Source: Salipiger sp. CCB-MM3 (GTDB lineage Bacteria; Pseudomonadota; Alphaproteobacteria; Rhodobacterales; Rhodobacteraceae). Taken from it: DNA of 64,000 nucleotides. The position numbers were made by a program, and so were the translations under genes. The stretch spans positions 186,001 through 250,000 of the forward strand of contig NZ_CP014596.1 of NCBI RefSeq assembly GCF_001687105.1, read 5' to 3'. The notes beneath the pieces were generated by a model, which saw only the letters and a program-made list of their open reading frames with translations, was not told the origin of the DNA and made no database searches. Numbering within the stretch: the first letter of the stretch is position 1; every line of letters starts with the position of its first letter. Below, in pieces: positions 46,307 to 55,028 of the stretch.

Positions 46307-46753
46307 TCATCGCAGGGGCATGACGATATCGAGGACATTCTCGCCCCCACAGCGCCTGTACCGGACCTCTGAAGCGAGTTTCCGGATCAGGTACCAGCCA
46401 AATCCCCCTTCCGGCAAATCTCGGTCATGGCCAAGCGGCTTGAGCCTGCCCTCGGGCAAGACCAGCCCGGGCATTGCGCTGCCCCTGTCGCGCACCTGCA
46501 GCAGGGCCTGATCCTCCGCCAAACTCACGCGCAGCCCGATATCCCCCGCCGCCGCGGGCGCATAGGCATGCTCGACGATGTTGTTCAGCGCTTCGGCCAG
46601 CACCAGTTCGATCGCCCCGCGTGCCTCTGGCGACACCTGATGTGCGGACAGCATCGCGGTCACCTCCGCCAACGCCGCGCGCACCTCTGCGGCGCAGGCA
46701 CCCAAGGTGAGGCTCTGCGACAGTTTCCTTGTGCTTTCGGGCAGGCTGGTCAT
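46307..46753 (-). CDS. RsbW-like ATP-binding protein (GHKL-fold anti-sigma/serine kinase type)
   Basis: A 148-residue protein with a GHKL ATPase fold as in the anti-sigma kinases RsbW and SpoIIAB. The N box reads LVLAEALNNIVEHAY, the G1 box VRDRGSAMPG, and the G2-like stretch GGFGWYLIRKLASEVRYRR. Such proteins phosphorylate a STAS-domain antagonist, and one is encoded 21 bases upstream. No sigma factor lies nearby; in Gram-negative bacteria these pairs can control other targets such as diguanylate cyclases. Confidence 0.85.
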   Translation of the reverse strand: MTSLPESTRKLSQSLTLGACAAEVRAALAEVTAMLSAHQVSPEARGAIELVLAEALNNIVEHAYAPAAAGDIGLRVSLAEDQALLQVRDRGSAMPGLVLPEGRLKPLGHDRDLPEGGFGWYLIRKLASEVRYRRCGGENVLDIVMPLR

Positions 46754-46774
46754 GTCGCGCCGCCAAATCAGCCT

Positions 46775-47128
46775 CTAGCTCTCCGGTCCCGCCCCCTGCG
46801 AAGACGCGGCCTCCGCCTCTGCCAGGGTGGGATAGAGCACGAAGATGGTGTCCATCCGAGTCAGGCGGAAGACCTTGTCGACCATCGGCGATAGCCCGGC
46901 CAGATCGAGCCTTTGCCCGGGAGCAAGCTCCTTCATTGCCGCGACGATGGCGCCCAATCCGCTTGAGTCGATGAACTCCACCGCGCCGAGATCAAGGATC
47001 ACGCGCTTTGCGGCGGGGGTCACGCCGAGGCGCATCGCATCCTTGAACTGGATCGCCACCGCAGCGTCGATCCGCGTTTCCTCGACCCGAACCACCTGCG
47101 GATCCGTTCCATGGCTGCTGAGCTTCAT
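46775..47128 (-). CDS. STAS-domain anti-sigma-factor antagonist (RsbV-like)
   Basis: A 117-residue single STAS domain. The phosphorylatable serine is in AVEFIDSSGLGAIVAAMKEL (D-S-S-G-L-G), the signature of RsbV/SpoIIAA proteins. In its unphosphorylated form it would bind the RsbW-like kinase encoded next. GGAGA precedes the ATG. The two genes form an operon; the phosphatase (RsbU type) normally completing the switch is not in this window. Confidence 0.88.
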   Translation of the reverse strand: MKLSSHGTDPQVVRVEETRIDAAVAIQFKDAMRLGVTPAAKRVILDLGAVEFIDSSGLGAIVAAMKELAPGQRLDLAGLSPMVDKVFRLTRMDTIFVLYPTLAEAEAASSQGAGPES

Positions 47129-47321
47129 GGCATTCTCCGACTATCCGGCTCCGATTATCTGGGCGCGCCCCGAGGGCTCATCCAAGCCCTGCCCCAGCAC
47201 TTAGCCAAGCGCCGCCCGAGGGTGATTGCCGATGCGACCACAAGTGCCCATATCTTCAGCAAGCTAGACGGCATTCCTTACCATTCGGTATTCAGGATCC
47301 GTGTCTTTGGGAGGAGAGAGC

Positions 47322-48494
47322 ATGAAGGACGTAGTGATCACCGGCGCGGCGCGGACCGCCATGGGCGGGTTTCAGGGGGCGCTGTCGGATGTCTCGGCTG
47401 CGGAACTCGGCGGCGCTGCGCTGCGGGCGGCGCTGGCCGAAGCGGGCCGGCCCGCGGTGGACGAGTTGCTGATGGGCTGCGTGCTGCCTGCGGGACAGGG
47501 TCAGGCACCGGCGCGGCAGGCGGGCTTCAAGGCCGGGCTCGGCGAAGAGGTGCCCGCGACCACGCTCAACAAGATGTGCGGCTCTGGCATGAAGGCTGCA
47601 ATGATGGGCTGGGACCGGCTGGCGCTCGGCGAGGCGAAGGTCATGGCCGTGGGCGGCATGGAGAGCATGAGCAACGCGCCCTATCTGCTGCCGCAGATGC
47701 GCGGCGGCGCACGGCTCGGGCATGGCACTTCGGTGGATCACATGTTCCTCGACGGGCTCGAAGACGCCTATGACAAGGGCCGCCTCATGGGCACCTTCGC
47801 CGAGGATTGCGCCGAGGCTTTCCAGTTCACCCGCGAGGCACAGGATCAATACGCACTTGCCTCGCTGTCGAACGCACTGGATGCCGAGCGCAGCGGCGCC
47901 TTCGAGAATGAGATCACCCCGGTGACGATCCACGCCCGCACCGGTGAGGAGGTGATCACCCGCGACGAGCAGCCAGCGCGCGCCCGCCCCGAGAAGATCC
48001 CGCACCTGAAACCCGCGTTCCGGCCCGGCGGCACGGTGACCGCGGCCAACTCCAGCTCGATCTCAGATGGGGCCGCCGCGCTGGTGCTGAGCACGCTCGA
48101 TGTGGCGGCGCAGACCGGCGTCACGCCGCGGGCGCGCATCCTCGGCCATGCCAGCCACGCGCAGGCCCCGAACCTCTTTCCCACCGCGCCGATTCCCGCC
48201 GCCCGCAAACTTCTGGAGCGCGTCGGCTGGAAGCTGTCGGACGTCGATCTTTGGGAGGTCAACGAGGCCTTTGCCGTCGTGCCGATGGCCTTCATGCACG
48301 AGATGGGTCTGCCGCGCGACGTGGTGAACGTCAACGGCGGCGCCTGCGCCCTAGGACATCCGATCGGCGCCTCTGGCGCGCGGATCATGGTGACGCTGCT
48401 CAACGCGCTGGAAACCCGTGGCCTGAAGCGCGGTGTGGCGGCGATCTGCATCGGCGGTGGCGAAGGTACGGCGATTGCCATAGAGCGGCTCTGA
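47322..48494 (+). CDS. acetyl-CoA C-acetyltransferase (thiolase)
   Basis: A 390-residue biosynthetic-type thiolase that condenses or cleaves acetoacetyl-CoA. The acyl-accepting cysteine is in LNKMCGSGMKA, the catalytic histidine in LWEVNEAFAVVPM/GGACALGHPIGASGAR and the second cysteine in VAAICIGGGEGTA. The start MKDVVITGAARTAMGG at 47322 has GGAGG in front. It could serve polyhydroxybutyrate, the ethylmalonyl-CoA pathway or ketone use; with no phaB or phaC adjacent the role is open. Confidence 0.93.
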   Translation: MKDVVITGAARTAMGGFQGALSDVSAAELGGAALRAALAEAGRPAVDELLMGCVLPAGQGQAPARQAGFKAGLGEEVPATTLNKMCGSGMKAAMMGWDRLALGEAKVMAVGGMESMSNAPYLLPQMRGGARLGHGTSVDHMFLDGLEDAYDKGRLMGTFAEDCAEAFQFTREAQDQYALASLSNALDAERSGAFENEITPVTIHARTGEEVITRDEQPARARPEKIPHLKPAFRPGGTVTAANSSSISDGAAALVLSTLDVAAQTGVTPRARILGHASHAQAPNLFPTAPIPAARKLLERVGWKLSDVDLWEVNEAFAVVPMAFMHEMGLPRDVVNVNGGACALGHPIGASGARIMVTLLNALETRGLKRGVAAICIGGGEGTAIAIERL

Positions 48495-48575
48495 GGCGCC
48501 CTATTGCGGCTCTGCGACGGCATGGCGCCGCGCAGGAGCCTTGCAGCGCCGCCCGGCTTTTGCCATGAGCGCCGC

Positions 48576-49223
48576 ATGAGCTCCGATTACAATCCGCCGC
48601 AGGGAGAGATCCCGGTCCTTCACGCCGATCACGAGATCCTCGTCGTCGACAAGCCCGCAGGGCTGCTCTCCGTGCCCGGCAAGGGCCCGGAGCTTGCCGA
48701 CTGCCTGATCGAACGGCTGAAGGTCGCCTTCCCGCAGGTGCTGCTGGTGCACCGTCTCGACCGCGACACCTCAGGGGTGATGGTATTCGCCCTCACCCCG
48801 CATGCGCAGCGCCACATCGGTCAGCAGTTCGAACGCCGCCGCACCAAGAAGACCTATCTGGCGCGGGTCGCCGGGCGGCTCGAGCCCAAGCACGGGCATA
48901 TCGACCTGCCGCTGATCGTCGACTGGCCGAACCGGCCCAAGCAGATGGTCTGCCACGAGACCGGCAAACCGGCGCAGACCGACTGGCGGGTGATCAAGGC
49001 CACCGACGAGGAAACCCGTGTGCACCTGCTGCCCCGCACCGGGCGCAGCCACCAGTTGAGGGTGCACATGCTGTCTCAGGGCCATCCGATTCTGGGCGAT
49101 CCGTTCTACGCGCCGGACACCGCCGATCAGTATCCACGCATGATGCTGCACGCCGAAGAGCTGCGCCTGCGTCATCCCGACGGCGGCATGGGCCACACTT
49201 TCCGCGCACCCGCGCCGTTCTGA
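48576..49223 (+). CDS. RluA-family RNA pseudouridine synthase
   Basis: A 215-residue pseudouridine synthase. The catalytic aspartate is in VHRLDRDTSGVMVFAL; LHADHEILVVDKPAGLLSVPG and LLPRTGRSHQLRVHM are typical. It is short and lacks an S4 domain, like RluA, which modifies 23S rRNA U746 and tRNA U32. MSSDYNPPQGEIPVLHAD at 48576 is chosen over the longer frame from 48504 because the family begins there. 81 bases downstream of the thiolase gene. Confidence 0.9.
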   Translation: MSSDYNPPQGEIPVLHADHEILVVDKPAGLLSVPGKGPELADCLIERLKVAFPQVLLVHRLDRDTSGVMVFALTPHAQRHIGQQFERRRTKKTYLARVAGRLEPKHGHIDLPLIVDWPNRPKQMVCHETGKPAQTDWRVIKATDEETRVHLLPRTGRSHQLRVHMLSQGHPILGDPFYAPDTADQYPRMMLHAEELRLRHPDGGMGHTFRAPAPF

Positions 49224-49232
49224 GCCGTCCTG

Positions 49233-49273
49233 CCCTTCCTATTGGCGGAAATATCCCCGCCGGAGGCGCGGGG
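49233..49273 (-). repeat. GC-rich intergenic repeat, partial copy 2
   Basis: Read on the minus strand this contains CCTCCGGCGGGGATATTT then CCGCCAATAGGAAG, matching the tail of the element at 3586-3649. The two hairpins are not intact. It lies between the convergent pseudouridine synthase and amidohydrolase genes. Confidence 0.6.
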
Positions 49274-49293
49274 AGCGGAACGTCCGAGCCAGG

Positions 49294-50154
49294 TTACTCC
49301 GCTGCCAGACGTTGCTCGCGATGCCCGATGGCGGCCACTTCGGCAATCACGCCGCGCAGCAACCGCCGGAAGGCGTGGAAATCCCCGCTCGGGCGCACCT
49401 GCGCCTCGTCCATATAGAGCGCACGGTCGATCTCGATCTGGATCGCGTGCTGGCGGCGTGAGGGTCGACCGTAATTCATCGTGGTGAACGCCCCGGCGAA
49501 GGGCGCATTGCGCGCCACTTCAAGTCCGGCGCGGCGGAAGGCCTGCTCCACCAGATCGACCACCTCGGGCGCAGCCGAGGCGCCGAATCGATCCCCCAGT
49601 ACGATTTCCGGCCTGCGTGTCCCCCGGCGCAGCACGCTTTCCACCGCCTCATGCGGCATCGAATGGCAATCGATCAGGATCGACTCGCCAAACGCGCTCT
49701 TGGCCGAATCGAGCAGCGCCTGCAGGCGTGTGTGGTAGGGCCTCCAGTAGAGCCCGATGCGCCGCTCTGCTTCGGCTAGAGGCAGCTTGCCGCAGTAGAT
49801 CGCCCGCCCGTTCGCCACCACACGCGGCACGACGCCAAGGCCGGAGGCGACTCGCGGGTTATGCCCGGCGCGGCGCACTCCCTCGATCAGCGCAGGATCA
49901 AGCTCGTCAGAGGCACGGTTGAGATCGATGAAGGCGCGCGGCGCCCCGGCGCGTAGCAAAGGCGCTCCGAACTGCGGCGCACAATCGAACAGCCGATCGA
50001 CGAAGGCATCTTCGGACGAGCGAATCTGCTTCTCGTCCAGAACCGTGCCCCGCAGAAAGCTCCACGGGTAGTCACGCCCAGAGTGCGGCGAGGCGAAAAC
50101 CACCGCAGAACTATGGGTTTCAGGCAGATCGAGATGATAAGCGACTTTGGGCAT
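49294..50154 (-). CDS. N-formylglutamate amidohydrolase family protein
   Basis: A 286-residue zinc-hydrolase-fold protein of the FGase (HutG-type) family, which releases formate from N-formylglutamate at the end of some histidine-degradation routes. Visible features are VVFASPHSGRDYPWSF, FVDRLFDCAPQFGAPLL, FIDLNRASDELDP, ILIDCHSMPHE with a probable metal-binding histidine, and VARNAPFAGAFTTMNYGRP. No other hut gene is adjacent, so the substrate may differ. AAGGAG lies before the ATG. A perfect palindrome sits just upstream. Confidence 0.85.
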   Translation of the reverse strand: MPKVAYHLDLPETHSSAVVFASPHSGRDYPWSFLRGTVLDEKQIRSSEDAFVDRLFDCAPQFGAPLLRAGAPRAFIDLNRASDELDPALIEGVRRAGHNPRVASGLGVVPRVVANGRAIYCGKLPLAEAERRIGLYWRPYHTRLQALLDSAKSAFGESILIDCHSMPHEAVESVLRRGTRRPEIVLGDRFGASAAPEVVDLVEQAFRRAGLEVARNAPFAGAFTTMNYGRPSRRQHAIQIEIDRALYMDEAQVRPSGDFHAFRRLLRGVIAEVAAIGHREQRLAAE

Positions 50155-50170
50155 CGGGGCTCCTTGCAGG

Positions 50171-50193
50171 AATAAGATAGCCTGAATCTTATT
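50171..50193. promoter_or_regulatory. AT-rich inverted repeat upstream of the amidohydrolase gene
   Basis: AATAAGAT-agcctga-ATCTTATT is a perfect 8-bp inverted repeat with a 7-base spacer, 17 bases before the amidohydrolase start and 15 bases from the -35 box of the divergent tRNA-Val promoter. An AT-rich dyad in such GC-rich DNA is unlikely to be chance; an operator is the natural reading, but the regulator is unknown. Confidence 0.65.
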
Positions 50194-50207
50194 TCTCCCA
50201 AAAGCCC

Positions 50208-50236
50208 TTGATCCCCCCTCCGACTCCTTTTATAGA
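50208..50236 (+). promoter_or_regulatory. sigma-70-type promoter for tRNA-Val and rpmJ
   Basis: TTGATC (50208-50213) and TATAGA (50231-50236) are separated by 17 bases, about 78 bases before the tRNA. Transcription would begin near 50243 and can continue into rpmJ, which ends at a strong terminator. Confidence 0.65.
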
Positions 50237-50313
50237 GCGCTCCACCGGCGCAGTTCACTGCGGCACTCGAAAGAGGGACGCGGCCAGAACAACAAGAAAA
50301 GCGCAGGCCATAC

Positions 50314-50388
50314 GGGCGGTTAGCTCAGCGGTAGAGCACTACGTTGACATCGTAGGGGCCACTGGTTCGATCCCAGTACCGCCCACCA
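50314..50388 (+). tRNA. tRNA-Val (anticodon GAC)
   Basis: A full cloverleaf: acceptor GGGCGGT pairs with ACCGCCC, D arm GCTC...GAGC, anticodon loop TTGACAT (GAC, reads GUC/GUU), T arm CTGGTTCGATCCCAG, and an encoded CCA end. Confidence 0.95.
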
Positions 50389-50470
50389 TGGAATTCATCG
50401 CCTCGAACCACGGTTCGGGGCAAAACGCAACGCCAGGCGCTCGCGCGCCGCGAAAGAGGAGAGACTTGAT

Positions 50471-50596
50471 ATGAAAGTCGCTAACTCGCTCCGCTCGCTC
50501 AAACAGCGCCATCGCGACTGCCGCGTTGTGCGTCGCAAGGGCCGTGTTTACGTGATCAACAAGACCCAGCGTCGTTTCAAAGCTCGTCAGGGCTGA
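50471..50596 (+). CDS. rpmJ: 50S ribosomal protein L36
   Basis: A 41-residue basic protein, [18 protein letters not shown] then [15 protein letters not shown], of the L36 type common in alphaproteobacteria. It is the variant with only one of the zinc-ligand cysteines (DCR), i.e. the zinc-independent form. AGAGGAGAG precedes the ATG. It follows tRNA-Val by 82 bases and is followed by an intrinsic terminator. Part of the large ribosomal subunit. Confidence 0.95.
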   Translation: MKVANSLRSLKQRHRDCRVVRRKGRVYVINKTQRRFKARQG

Positions 50597-50626
50597 TCGA
50601 AACCGCAGGATCTTGATCCGGCTGAG

Positions 50627-50652
50627 GGCCGCCCATCTCGGGTGGCCTTTTT
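50627..50652 (+). terminator. intrinsic terminator of rpmJ
   Basis: Stem GGCCGCCC (50627-50634) with GGGTGGCC (50640-50647), including a G-T pair, directly followed by TTTTT. Confidence 0.85.
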
Positions 50653-50714
50653 GCTGTCCAGCGCAAGGGTTTGGTGCAGCACCGGTTTTACAGCAGGCCG
50701 CAGCCACGCCATAC

Positions 50715-50747
50715 AAAAAGGCCCCGTGCGAACGCATGGGGCCTTTT
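50715..50747 (-). terminator. bidirectional terminator after trpF
   Basis: AAAAGGCCCC pairs with GGGGCCTTTT (50716-50725 and 50738-50747), giving a GC stem flanked by A and T runs on both strands. It lies 27 bases beyond the trpF stop codon. Confidence 0.85.
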
Positions 50748-50773
50748 GCTGTCCGCCACTGCGCCGCGATACG

Positions 50774-51442
50774 TCAGATCTGCGGCACCTCGAGCTCGGC
50801 CTCTGCTTTTCGCACGGCCTGCATGAAGTCCCGAATCAACTCCGGCGATTTTTCGCCCGGCGCGCTTTCGACACCGCTCGAAAGGTCGATCTGCCGCGCT
50901 CCGGTCATCCGCACCGCCTGCGCCACATTCTGCGCGGTCAGCCCACCTGCCAGAATCCAAGGCACCGGCCAGCGCCGACCGGCGATAAGCCGCCAATCGA
51001 AGGCCAGCCCGTTGCCGCCGGGCAGCGCCCCGCCTTTCGGCGCCTTGGCATCGACGAGCAGCATGTCGGCAACCCGCCCATAGGCTTCTAGCGCAGGCAG
51101 GTCTTCCTCAGACGCCACGCCCACGGCCTTCATCACCGGCAGGCCGAAGCGCTCGCGAATCTCCGCCACGCGCTCGACGCTCTCCTTGCCGTGTAACTGA
51201 AGGATATCGAGCGGCACATTGTCGGTGATCTCTTGCAGCAGAGCATCGTCCGCGTCGACCACCAGCGCCACCTTGGCCAGCCCCACAGGGGCCGCCAGCG
51301 CCAGCTCGCGCGCCTGCGCCACGGTCACCGCACGCGGGCTCTTGGGGAAGAACACAAAGCCTGCGTAGCGCGCCCCGGCCTCGGCGACGGCGGCCACGTC
51401 GGCGGGCGTGCGCAGCCCGCAGATTTTCACCTGAATATCCAT
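50774..51442 (-). CDS. trpF: phosphoribosylanthranilate isomerase
   Basis: TrpF isomerises phosphoribosylanthranilate in tryptophan synthesis. The 222-residue TIM barrel shows the catalytic cysteine in [12 protein letters not shown], the catalytic aspartate in [23 protein letters not shown], and the phosphate-binding [12 protein letters not shown] and [29 protein letters not shown] 5 bases before the ATG at 51442 fixes the start. It is last in the rpsA-to-trpF run of minus-strand genes, a common arrangement in Rhodobacterales. Confidence 0.96.
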   Translation of the reverse strand: MDIQVKICGLRTPADVAAVAEAGARYAGFVFFPKSPRAVTVAQARELALAAPVGLAKVALVVDADDALLQEITDNVPLDILQLHGKESVERVAEIRERFGLPVMKAVGVASEEDLPALEAYGRVADMLLVDAKAPKGGALPGGNGLAFDWRLIAGRRWPVPWILAGGLTAQNVAQAVRMTGARQIDLSSGVESAPGEKSPELIRDFMQAVRKAEAELEVPQI

Positions 51443-51599
51443 CCGCTCCTTGCCTTCTTCAGCGTTCATTTCCGTAGATACTCCCGCAGACGCCCGCCGC
51501 CAAGCAATGAGGGGAGCCAAAGCCCCCCTCTGCCTGCCCTCCGGCAGTGCTTTCAAATCTCGGGGCCCAACTCACGCTGGCACGCCCGCTGAGGGTGCC

Positions 51600-51950
51600 T
51601 CAGGCGCTCTGGTCGAGGATCGCCAGAACCTCGTCCTTATCCTTGTCGCGCTCGTCCTGAGTCTTTTTCAGCTGCCGCTCGAGCCGCTTCACCTCGGTCT
51701 TGCGCTGCGCCGCCACCGCACGATGCTTGTGCTCGCGCAGCCACTCCCAGACGAAGCCGATCAGCAGACCCGCGACAATCCCGCCAAAGATCACGATGAA
51801 CACCGGCACAGTGACCGTGTACTGGAAGTTCAGCAGTTCGGCCATTTCGGTCGGCAGAAGGTTCAGCGTGGCAGGTCCACGGTTGGCCAGAGCCACGCAG
51901 ATCAGCACAATGGCCAGAATGGCCCAGAAGGCGTAGCGAATGTATTTCAT
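51600..51950 (-). CDS. LapA-domain inner-membrane protein
   Basis: A 116-residue protein with two membrane helices (about residues 5-24 and 46-68) and a basic C-terminal coiled coil (KTEVKRLERQLKKTQDERDKDKDEV). This is the LapA (lipopolysaccharide assembly A / DUF1049) architecture. In E. coli LapA works with LapB and FtsH on LpxC turnover; no lapB is adjacent here. The start is at MKYIRYAFWAI, 51950, five bases after ihfB, with GGAAG upstream. Confidence 0.85.
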   Translation of the reverse strand: MKYIRYAFWAILAIVLICVALANRGPATLNLLPTEMAELLNFQYTVTVPVFIVIFGGIVAGLLIGFVWEWLREHKHRAVAAQRKTEVKRLERQLKKTQDERDKDKDEVLAILDQSA

Positions 51951-51955
51951 CGAGG

Positions 51956-52237
51956 TCACTTCCCGTTCAGTCGGTCCCGCAAGAGCTTGCCGGTCTTGAA
52001 AAACGGCACGCATTTCTCCTCGACGTCAACGGCTTCGCCCGTGCGGGGGTTCCGGCCCTGTCTAGCGTCCCGCTGCTTGACCGAAAAGGCGCCAAAGCCG
52101 CGCAGCTCCACGCGATTGCCATGCGCCATCGCAGCGGTGATTTCCTCGAAGATCGTGTTCACGATCCGCTCGACGTCTCGTTGGTAGAGATGCGGGTTCT
52201 CCTCCGCGATCTTCTGGATCAATTCCGATCTGATCAT
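51956..52237 (-). CDS. ihfB: integration host factor subunit beta
   Basis: A 93-residue DNA-bending protein of the HU/IHF family. [36 protein letters not shown] and the beta-arm [21 protein letters not shown] (with the DNA-intercalating proline) are diagnostic for IHF-beta. It pairs with IHF-alpha, encoded elsewhere. It lies upstream of lapA with a 5-base gap. Confidence 0.96.
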   Translation of the reverse strand: MIRSELIQKIAEENPHLYQRDVERIVNTIFEEITAAMAHGNRVELRGFGAFSVKQRDARQGRNPRTGEAVDVEEKCVPFFKTGKLLRDRLNGK

Positions 52238-52478
52238 CCTCGCCCATCCCTATATCGCATTTTCCGCGCTCCCACTGTTGTACGACCTTTGCCGGGGGCT
52301 CGCCAAATGGAAACCGCGAGAATCAGAGAAAAATCCATGAAAAGCAGCGTATTGCGCGGCTTCATGCCGGTCAAACCCCGCTCGAGCCCGCGCCGGGCGC
52401 AATTGCTGCGCTGCGGCTATCCCAAAGAATAGTCCGCGATTCGGCCCCCGAGACAGGCCGAAGCCACGCAATCTCGGC

Positions 52479-53186
52479 TCAAAAAAGCGCGTCGATTTCT
52501 TCCGCGACCAGCCGTTCCAGCCGCCACAATTGCGCGTCGTGCAGCCCCTGCGCGGCCAGAGACGTCACCGTCCGATGCAGATATTCGACGTTCGAGCCCG
52601 CGTGGCCGCAGGCGCGCGCGATGATCTGTGCGGTCTCCTCCAGCGTCAGATCGGTCCGCAGACGATTTCCACGCGGCGGCGCATAGAAGGTCAGCGCACT
52701 CACCATGCCGCCCGCTGTTTCGACGGGCACCCAGCTGTAGCTGTCCGAAAGCTCCACATAGGGCATCTCGCGGCGCACGAGCGCCTCGGTGGCTGCCAGC
52801 ACCTCCGCCTCGGCCACCTCGTGCAGCAGCGCGGTGCATTCGCCGCCCGGCATCAGCGCCATCATCAGCCCCGGCGCCTCGGGCGTGCCGCGCCACGAGG
52901 TCAGCTCGATACAGAAGGCACGGTGCCAGCCCAATGCCCGCCCCTGCCGTTCGGCGACCGGGGTGAACTCCGGCTTCCACAGAAGCGAGCCATACGCAAA
53001 TACCTGCAGCGGCCCCTCCGGGCGCTGCGCGAGAATCTCCCGCGCCTTCGCAGCGATGCCCGCGTCATCGAGACGGGTCCAGCCCCAAAGCTCGGCGTCG
53101 TCGGTTTCAGGCACTTCGCGAAAGACCCGGTTCACATGGTCTTCGGTCAGGAAAAGGGCAGCGGTAGAGGGCATATCGTTTGGCAT
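52479..53186 (-). CDS. gamma-glutamylcyclotransferase, ChaC family
   Basis: A 235-residue protein with the substrate-binding VFAYGSLLWKPEF motif and the conserved LTSWRGTPEAPGLMMAL and FYAPPRG-N segments of ChaC proteins, which cleave glutathione to 5-oxoproline and cysteinylglycine. This places a glutathione-degrading enzyme in the same window as gshA. Two ATGs (53186 and 53174) are possible, neither with a clear ribosome binding site. It interrupts the usual rpsA-ihfB neighbourhood. Confidence 0.88.
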   Translation of the reverse strand: MPNDMPSTAALFLTEDHVNRVFREVPETDDAELWGWTRLDDAGIAAKAREILAQRPEGPLQVFAYGSLLWKPEFTPVAERQGRALGWHRAFCIELTSWRGTPEAPGLMMALMPGGECTALLHEVAEAEVLAATEALVRREMPYVELSDSYSWVPVETAGGMVSALTFYAPPRGNRLRTDLTLEETAQIIARACGHAGSNVEYLHRTVTSLAAQGLHDAQLWRLERLVAEEIDALF

Positions 53187-53295
53187 ATGCGGTTATCGTC
53201 ACGCCTGCGGCCCAAGCGCAAGACGGCGGAGCGCTCTGCACATCCCCCTGTGCAGCCATGCGCCAAGCAATAAGCCTCAGCTTTGGGGCGCTGCC

Positions 53296-53330
53296 AAAGA
53301 AAAAGGCCCCGGTCTCCCGGGGCCTTCTTT
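53296..53330 (-). terminator. intrinsic terminator of rpsA
   Basis: A 10-bp stem (AAGGCCCCGG with CCGGGGCCTT, TCTC loop) followed on the minus strand by TTTCTTT, 22 bases beyond the rpsA stop codon. Confidence 0.88.
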
Positions 53331-53351
53331 GTCTCATTGCAAGCGCGAGGC

Positions 53352-55028
53352 TTACTCGTCGCGCTTCAGAGCTGCGCCGAGGATGTCGCCCAGCGATGCG
53401 CCGGAGTCGGACGAGCCGTACTGTTCCACGGCTTCTTTCTCTTCGGCGATCTCGCGTGCCTTGATCGACAGGCCCAGACGACGGGTCTTGCTGTCGATGT
53501 TGGTGACGCGGACGTCGAGCTTGTCGCCAACCGAGAAGCGCTCGGGGCGCTGCTCTGCGCGGTCACGCGACAGGTCCGAACGGCGGATGAAGGACTTCAT
53601 GCCTTCGTATTCCACCTCGATGCCGCCATCTTCGATCGCGGTCACTTCGACGGTCACGATCGAGCCGCGCTTCACGCCGCCAACCGCGTCAGCGAACTTG
53701 TCGCCGCCGAGTGCCTTGATCGAGAGCGAGATACGCTCTTTGTCGGTGTCCACTTCGGTGACAACGGCCTTGACCACGTCGCCTTTGCGGTACTCCTGGA
53801 TGGCTTCCTCGCCGCGCTGATCCCAAGACAGGTCCGAAAGGTGAACCATGCCGTCGATCTCGCCGGGCAGGCCGATGAACAGACCGAATTCGGTGATGTT
53901 CTTGACCTCGCCCTCGACCTCGGTCCCTTCCGGGTGAGTCTCGGAGAACACTTCCCACGGGTTGCGCATGGTCTGCTTGAGGCCGAGCGAAACGCGACGC
54001 TTCGCGGGATCGATCTCGAGAACCATGACTTCGACTTCTTGCGAGGTCGAGACGATCTTGCCCGGGTGGACGTTCTTCTTGGTCCAGGACATTTCCGACA
54101 CGTGAACCAGACCTTCGACGCCCGGCTCCAGCTCCACGAAGGCGCCGTAATCGGTGATGTTGGTCACGCGGCCGGTGTGCACCGTGCTCAGCGGGTACTT
54201 CACAGCCACCAGATCCCACGGATCTTCCTGCAGCTGCTTCATGCCGAGGCTGATACGGTGGGTCTCTTTGTTGATCTTGATGACCTGGACCTTGACGGTC
54301 TCGCCGATCGACAGGATCTCCGACGGGTGGTTCACACGGCGCCATGCCATGTCGGTGACGTGCAGCAGGCCGTCCACGCCGCCCAGGTCAACGAACGCAC
54401 CGTATTCGGTGATGTTCTTGACCACACCGTCGACCGTCTGGCCTTCGGTGAGGTTGGCGATGACTTCCGCACGCTGCTCGGCGCGCGATTCCTCGAGGAT
54501 TGCACGACGCGAGACAACGATATTGCCGCGACGACGGTCCATCTTGAGGATCTGGAACGGCTGCTTGAGACCCATGAGCGGGCCTGCGTCGCGCACGGGG
54601 CGGACGTCAACCTGGCTGCCGGGCAGGAAGGCAACAGCGCCGCCGAGGTCGACGGTGAAGCCACCTTTGACGCGGCCGAAGATCGCACCTTCGACGCGGG
54701 CGTCGTCGGCGTAGGCCTTCTCGAGACGGTCCCATGCCTCTTCGCGGCGGGCCATCTCGCGGCTGATCACGGCTTCGCCGCGGGCGTTTTCAGCTGCGCG
54801 CAGGTAAACCTCGACTTCGTCGCCGACCGAGATCTCGGGGGCTTCGCCGGGGTTTGCGAATTCTTTCAGCTCAACGCGGCCTTCCATCTTGTAGCCGACG
54901 TCGATGATGGCCTGGCCCGCTTCAATTGCGATGACCTTGCCTTTAACAACGGACCCCTCTTCGGGGGTGTCCATTTCGAAGCTTTCGGTAAGGAGGGCTT
55001 CGAATTCCTCCATGGTTGCGTTTGCCAT
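53352..55028 (-). CDS. rpsA: 30S ribosomal protein S1
   Basis: A 558-residue protein with six S1/OB-fold RNA-binding repeats; the typical signatures recur (VKNITEYGAFVDLGGVDGLLHVTDMAW, VTNITDYGAFVELEPGVEGLVHVSEMSW, VKNITEFGLFIGLPGEIDGMVHLSDLSW). The first two repeats bind the ribosome and the others hold mRNA. The proper start is MANATMEEFEALL at 55028 with AAAGGA upstream; the open frame runs further into the leader. It has its own promoter and terminator. Confidence 0.97.
   Translation of the reverse strand: MANATMEEFEALLTESFEMDTPEEGSVVKGKVIAIEAGQAIIDVGYKMEGRVELKEFANPGEAPEISVGDEVEVYLRAAENARGEAVISREMARREEAWDRLEKAYADDARVEGAIFGRVKGGFTVDLGGAVAFLPGSQVDVRPVRDAGPLMGLKQPFQILKMDRRRGNIVVSRRAILEESRAEQRAEVIANLTEGQTVDGVVKNITEYGAFVDLGGVDGLLHVTDMAWRRVNHPSEILSIGETVKVQVIKINKETHRISLGMKQLQEDPWDLVAVKYPLSTVHTGRVTNITDYGAFVELEPGVEGLVHVSEMSWTKKNVHPGKIVSTSQEVEVMVLEIDPAKRRVSLGLKQTMRNPWEVFSETHPEGTEVEGEVKNITEFGLFIGLPGEIDGMVHLSDLSWDQRGEEAIQEYRKGDVVKAVVTEVDTDKERISLSIKALGGDKFADAVGGVKRGSIVTVEVTAIEDGGIEVEYEGMKSFIRRSDLSRDRAEQRPERFSVGDKLDVRVTNIDSKTRRLGLSIKAREIAEEKEAVEQYGSSDSGASLGDILGAALKRDE

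Noticed and set aside
45538..46310. Several short minus-strand frames in the hairpin tract
   Set aside because: They run through the hairpins, lack start signals and domains, and are better explained by the repeats.
52310..52432. A short basic plus-strand frame (about 31-41 codons) between ihfB and chaC
   Set aside because: No ribosome binding site, no family resemblance, and a competing frame on the other strand; not enough to call a gene.
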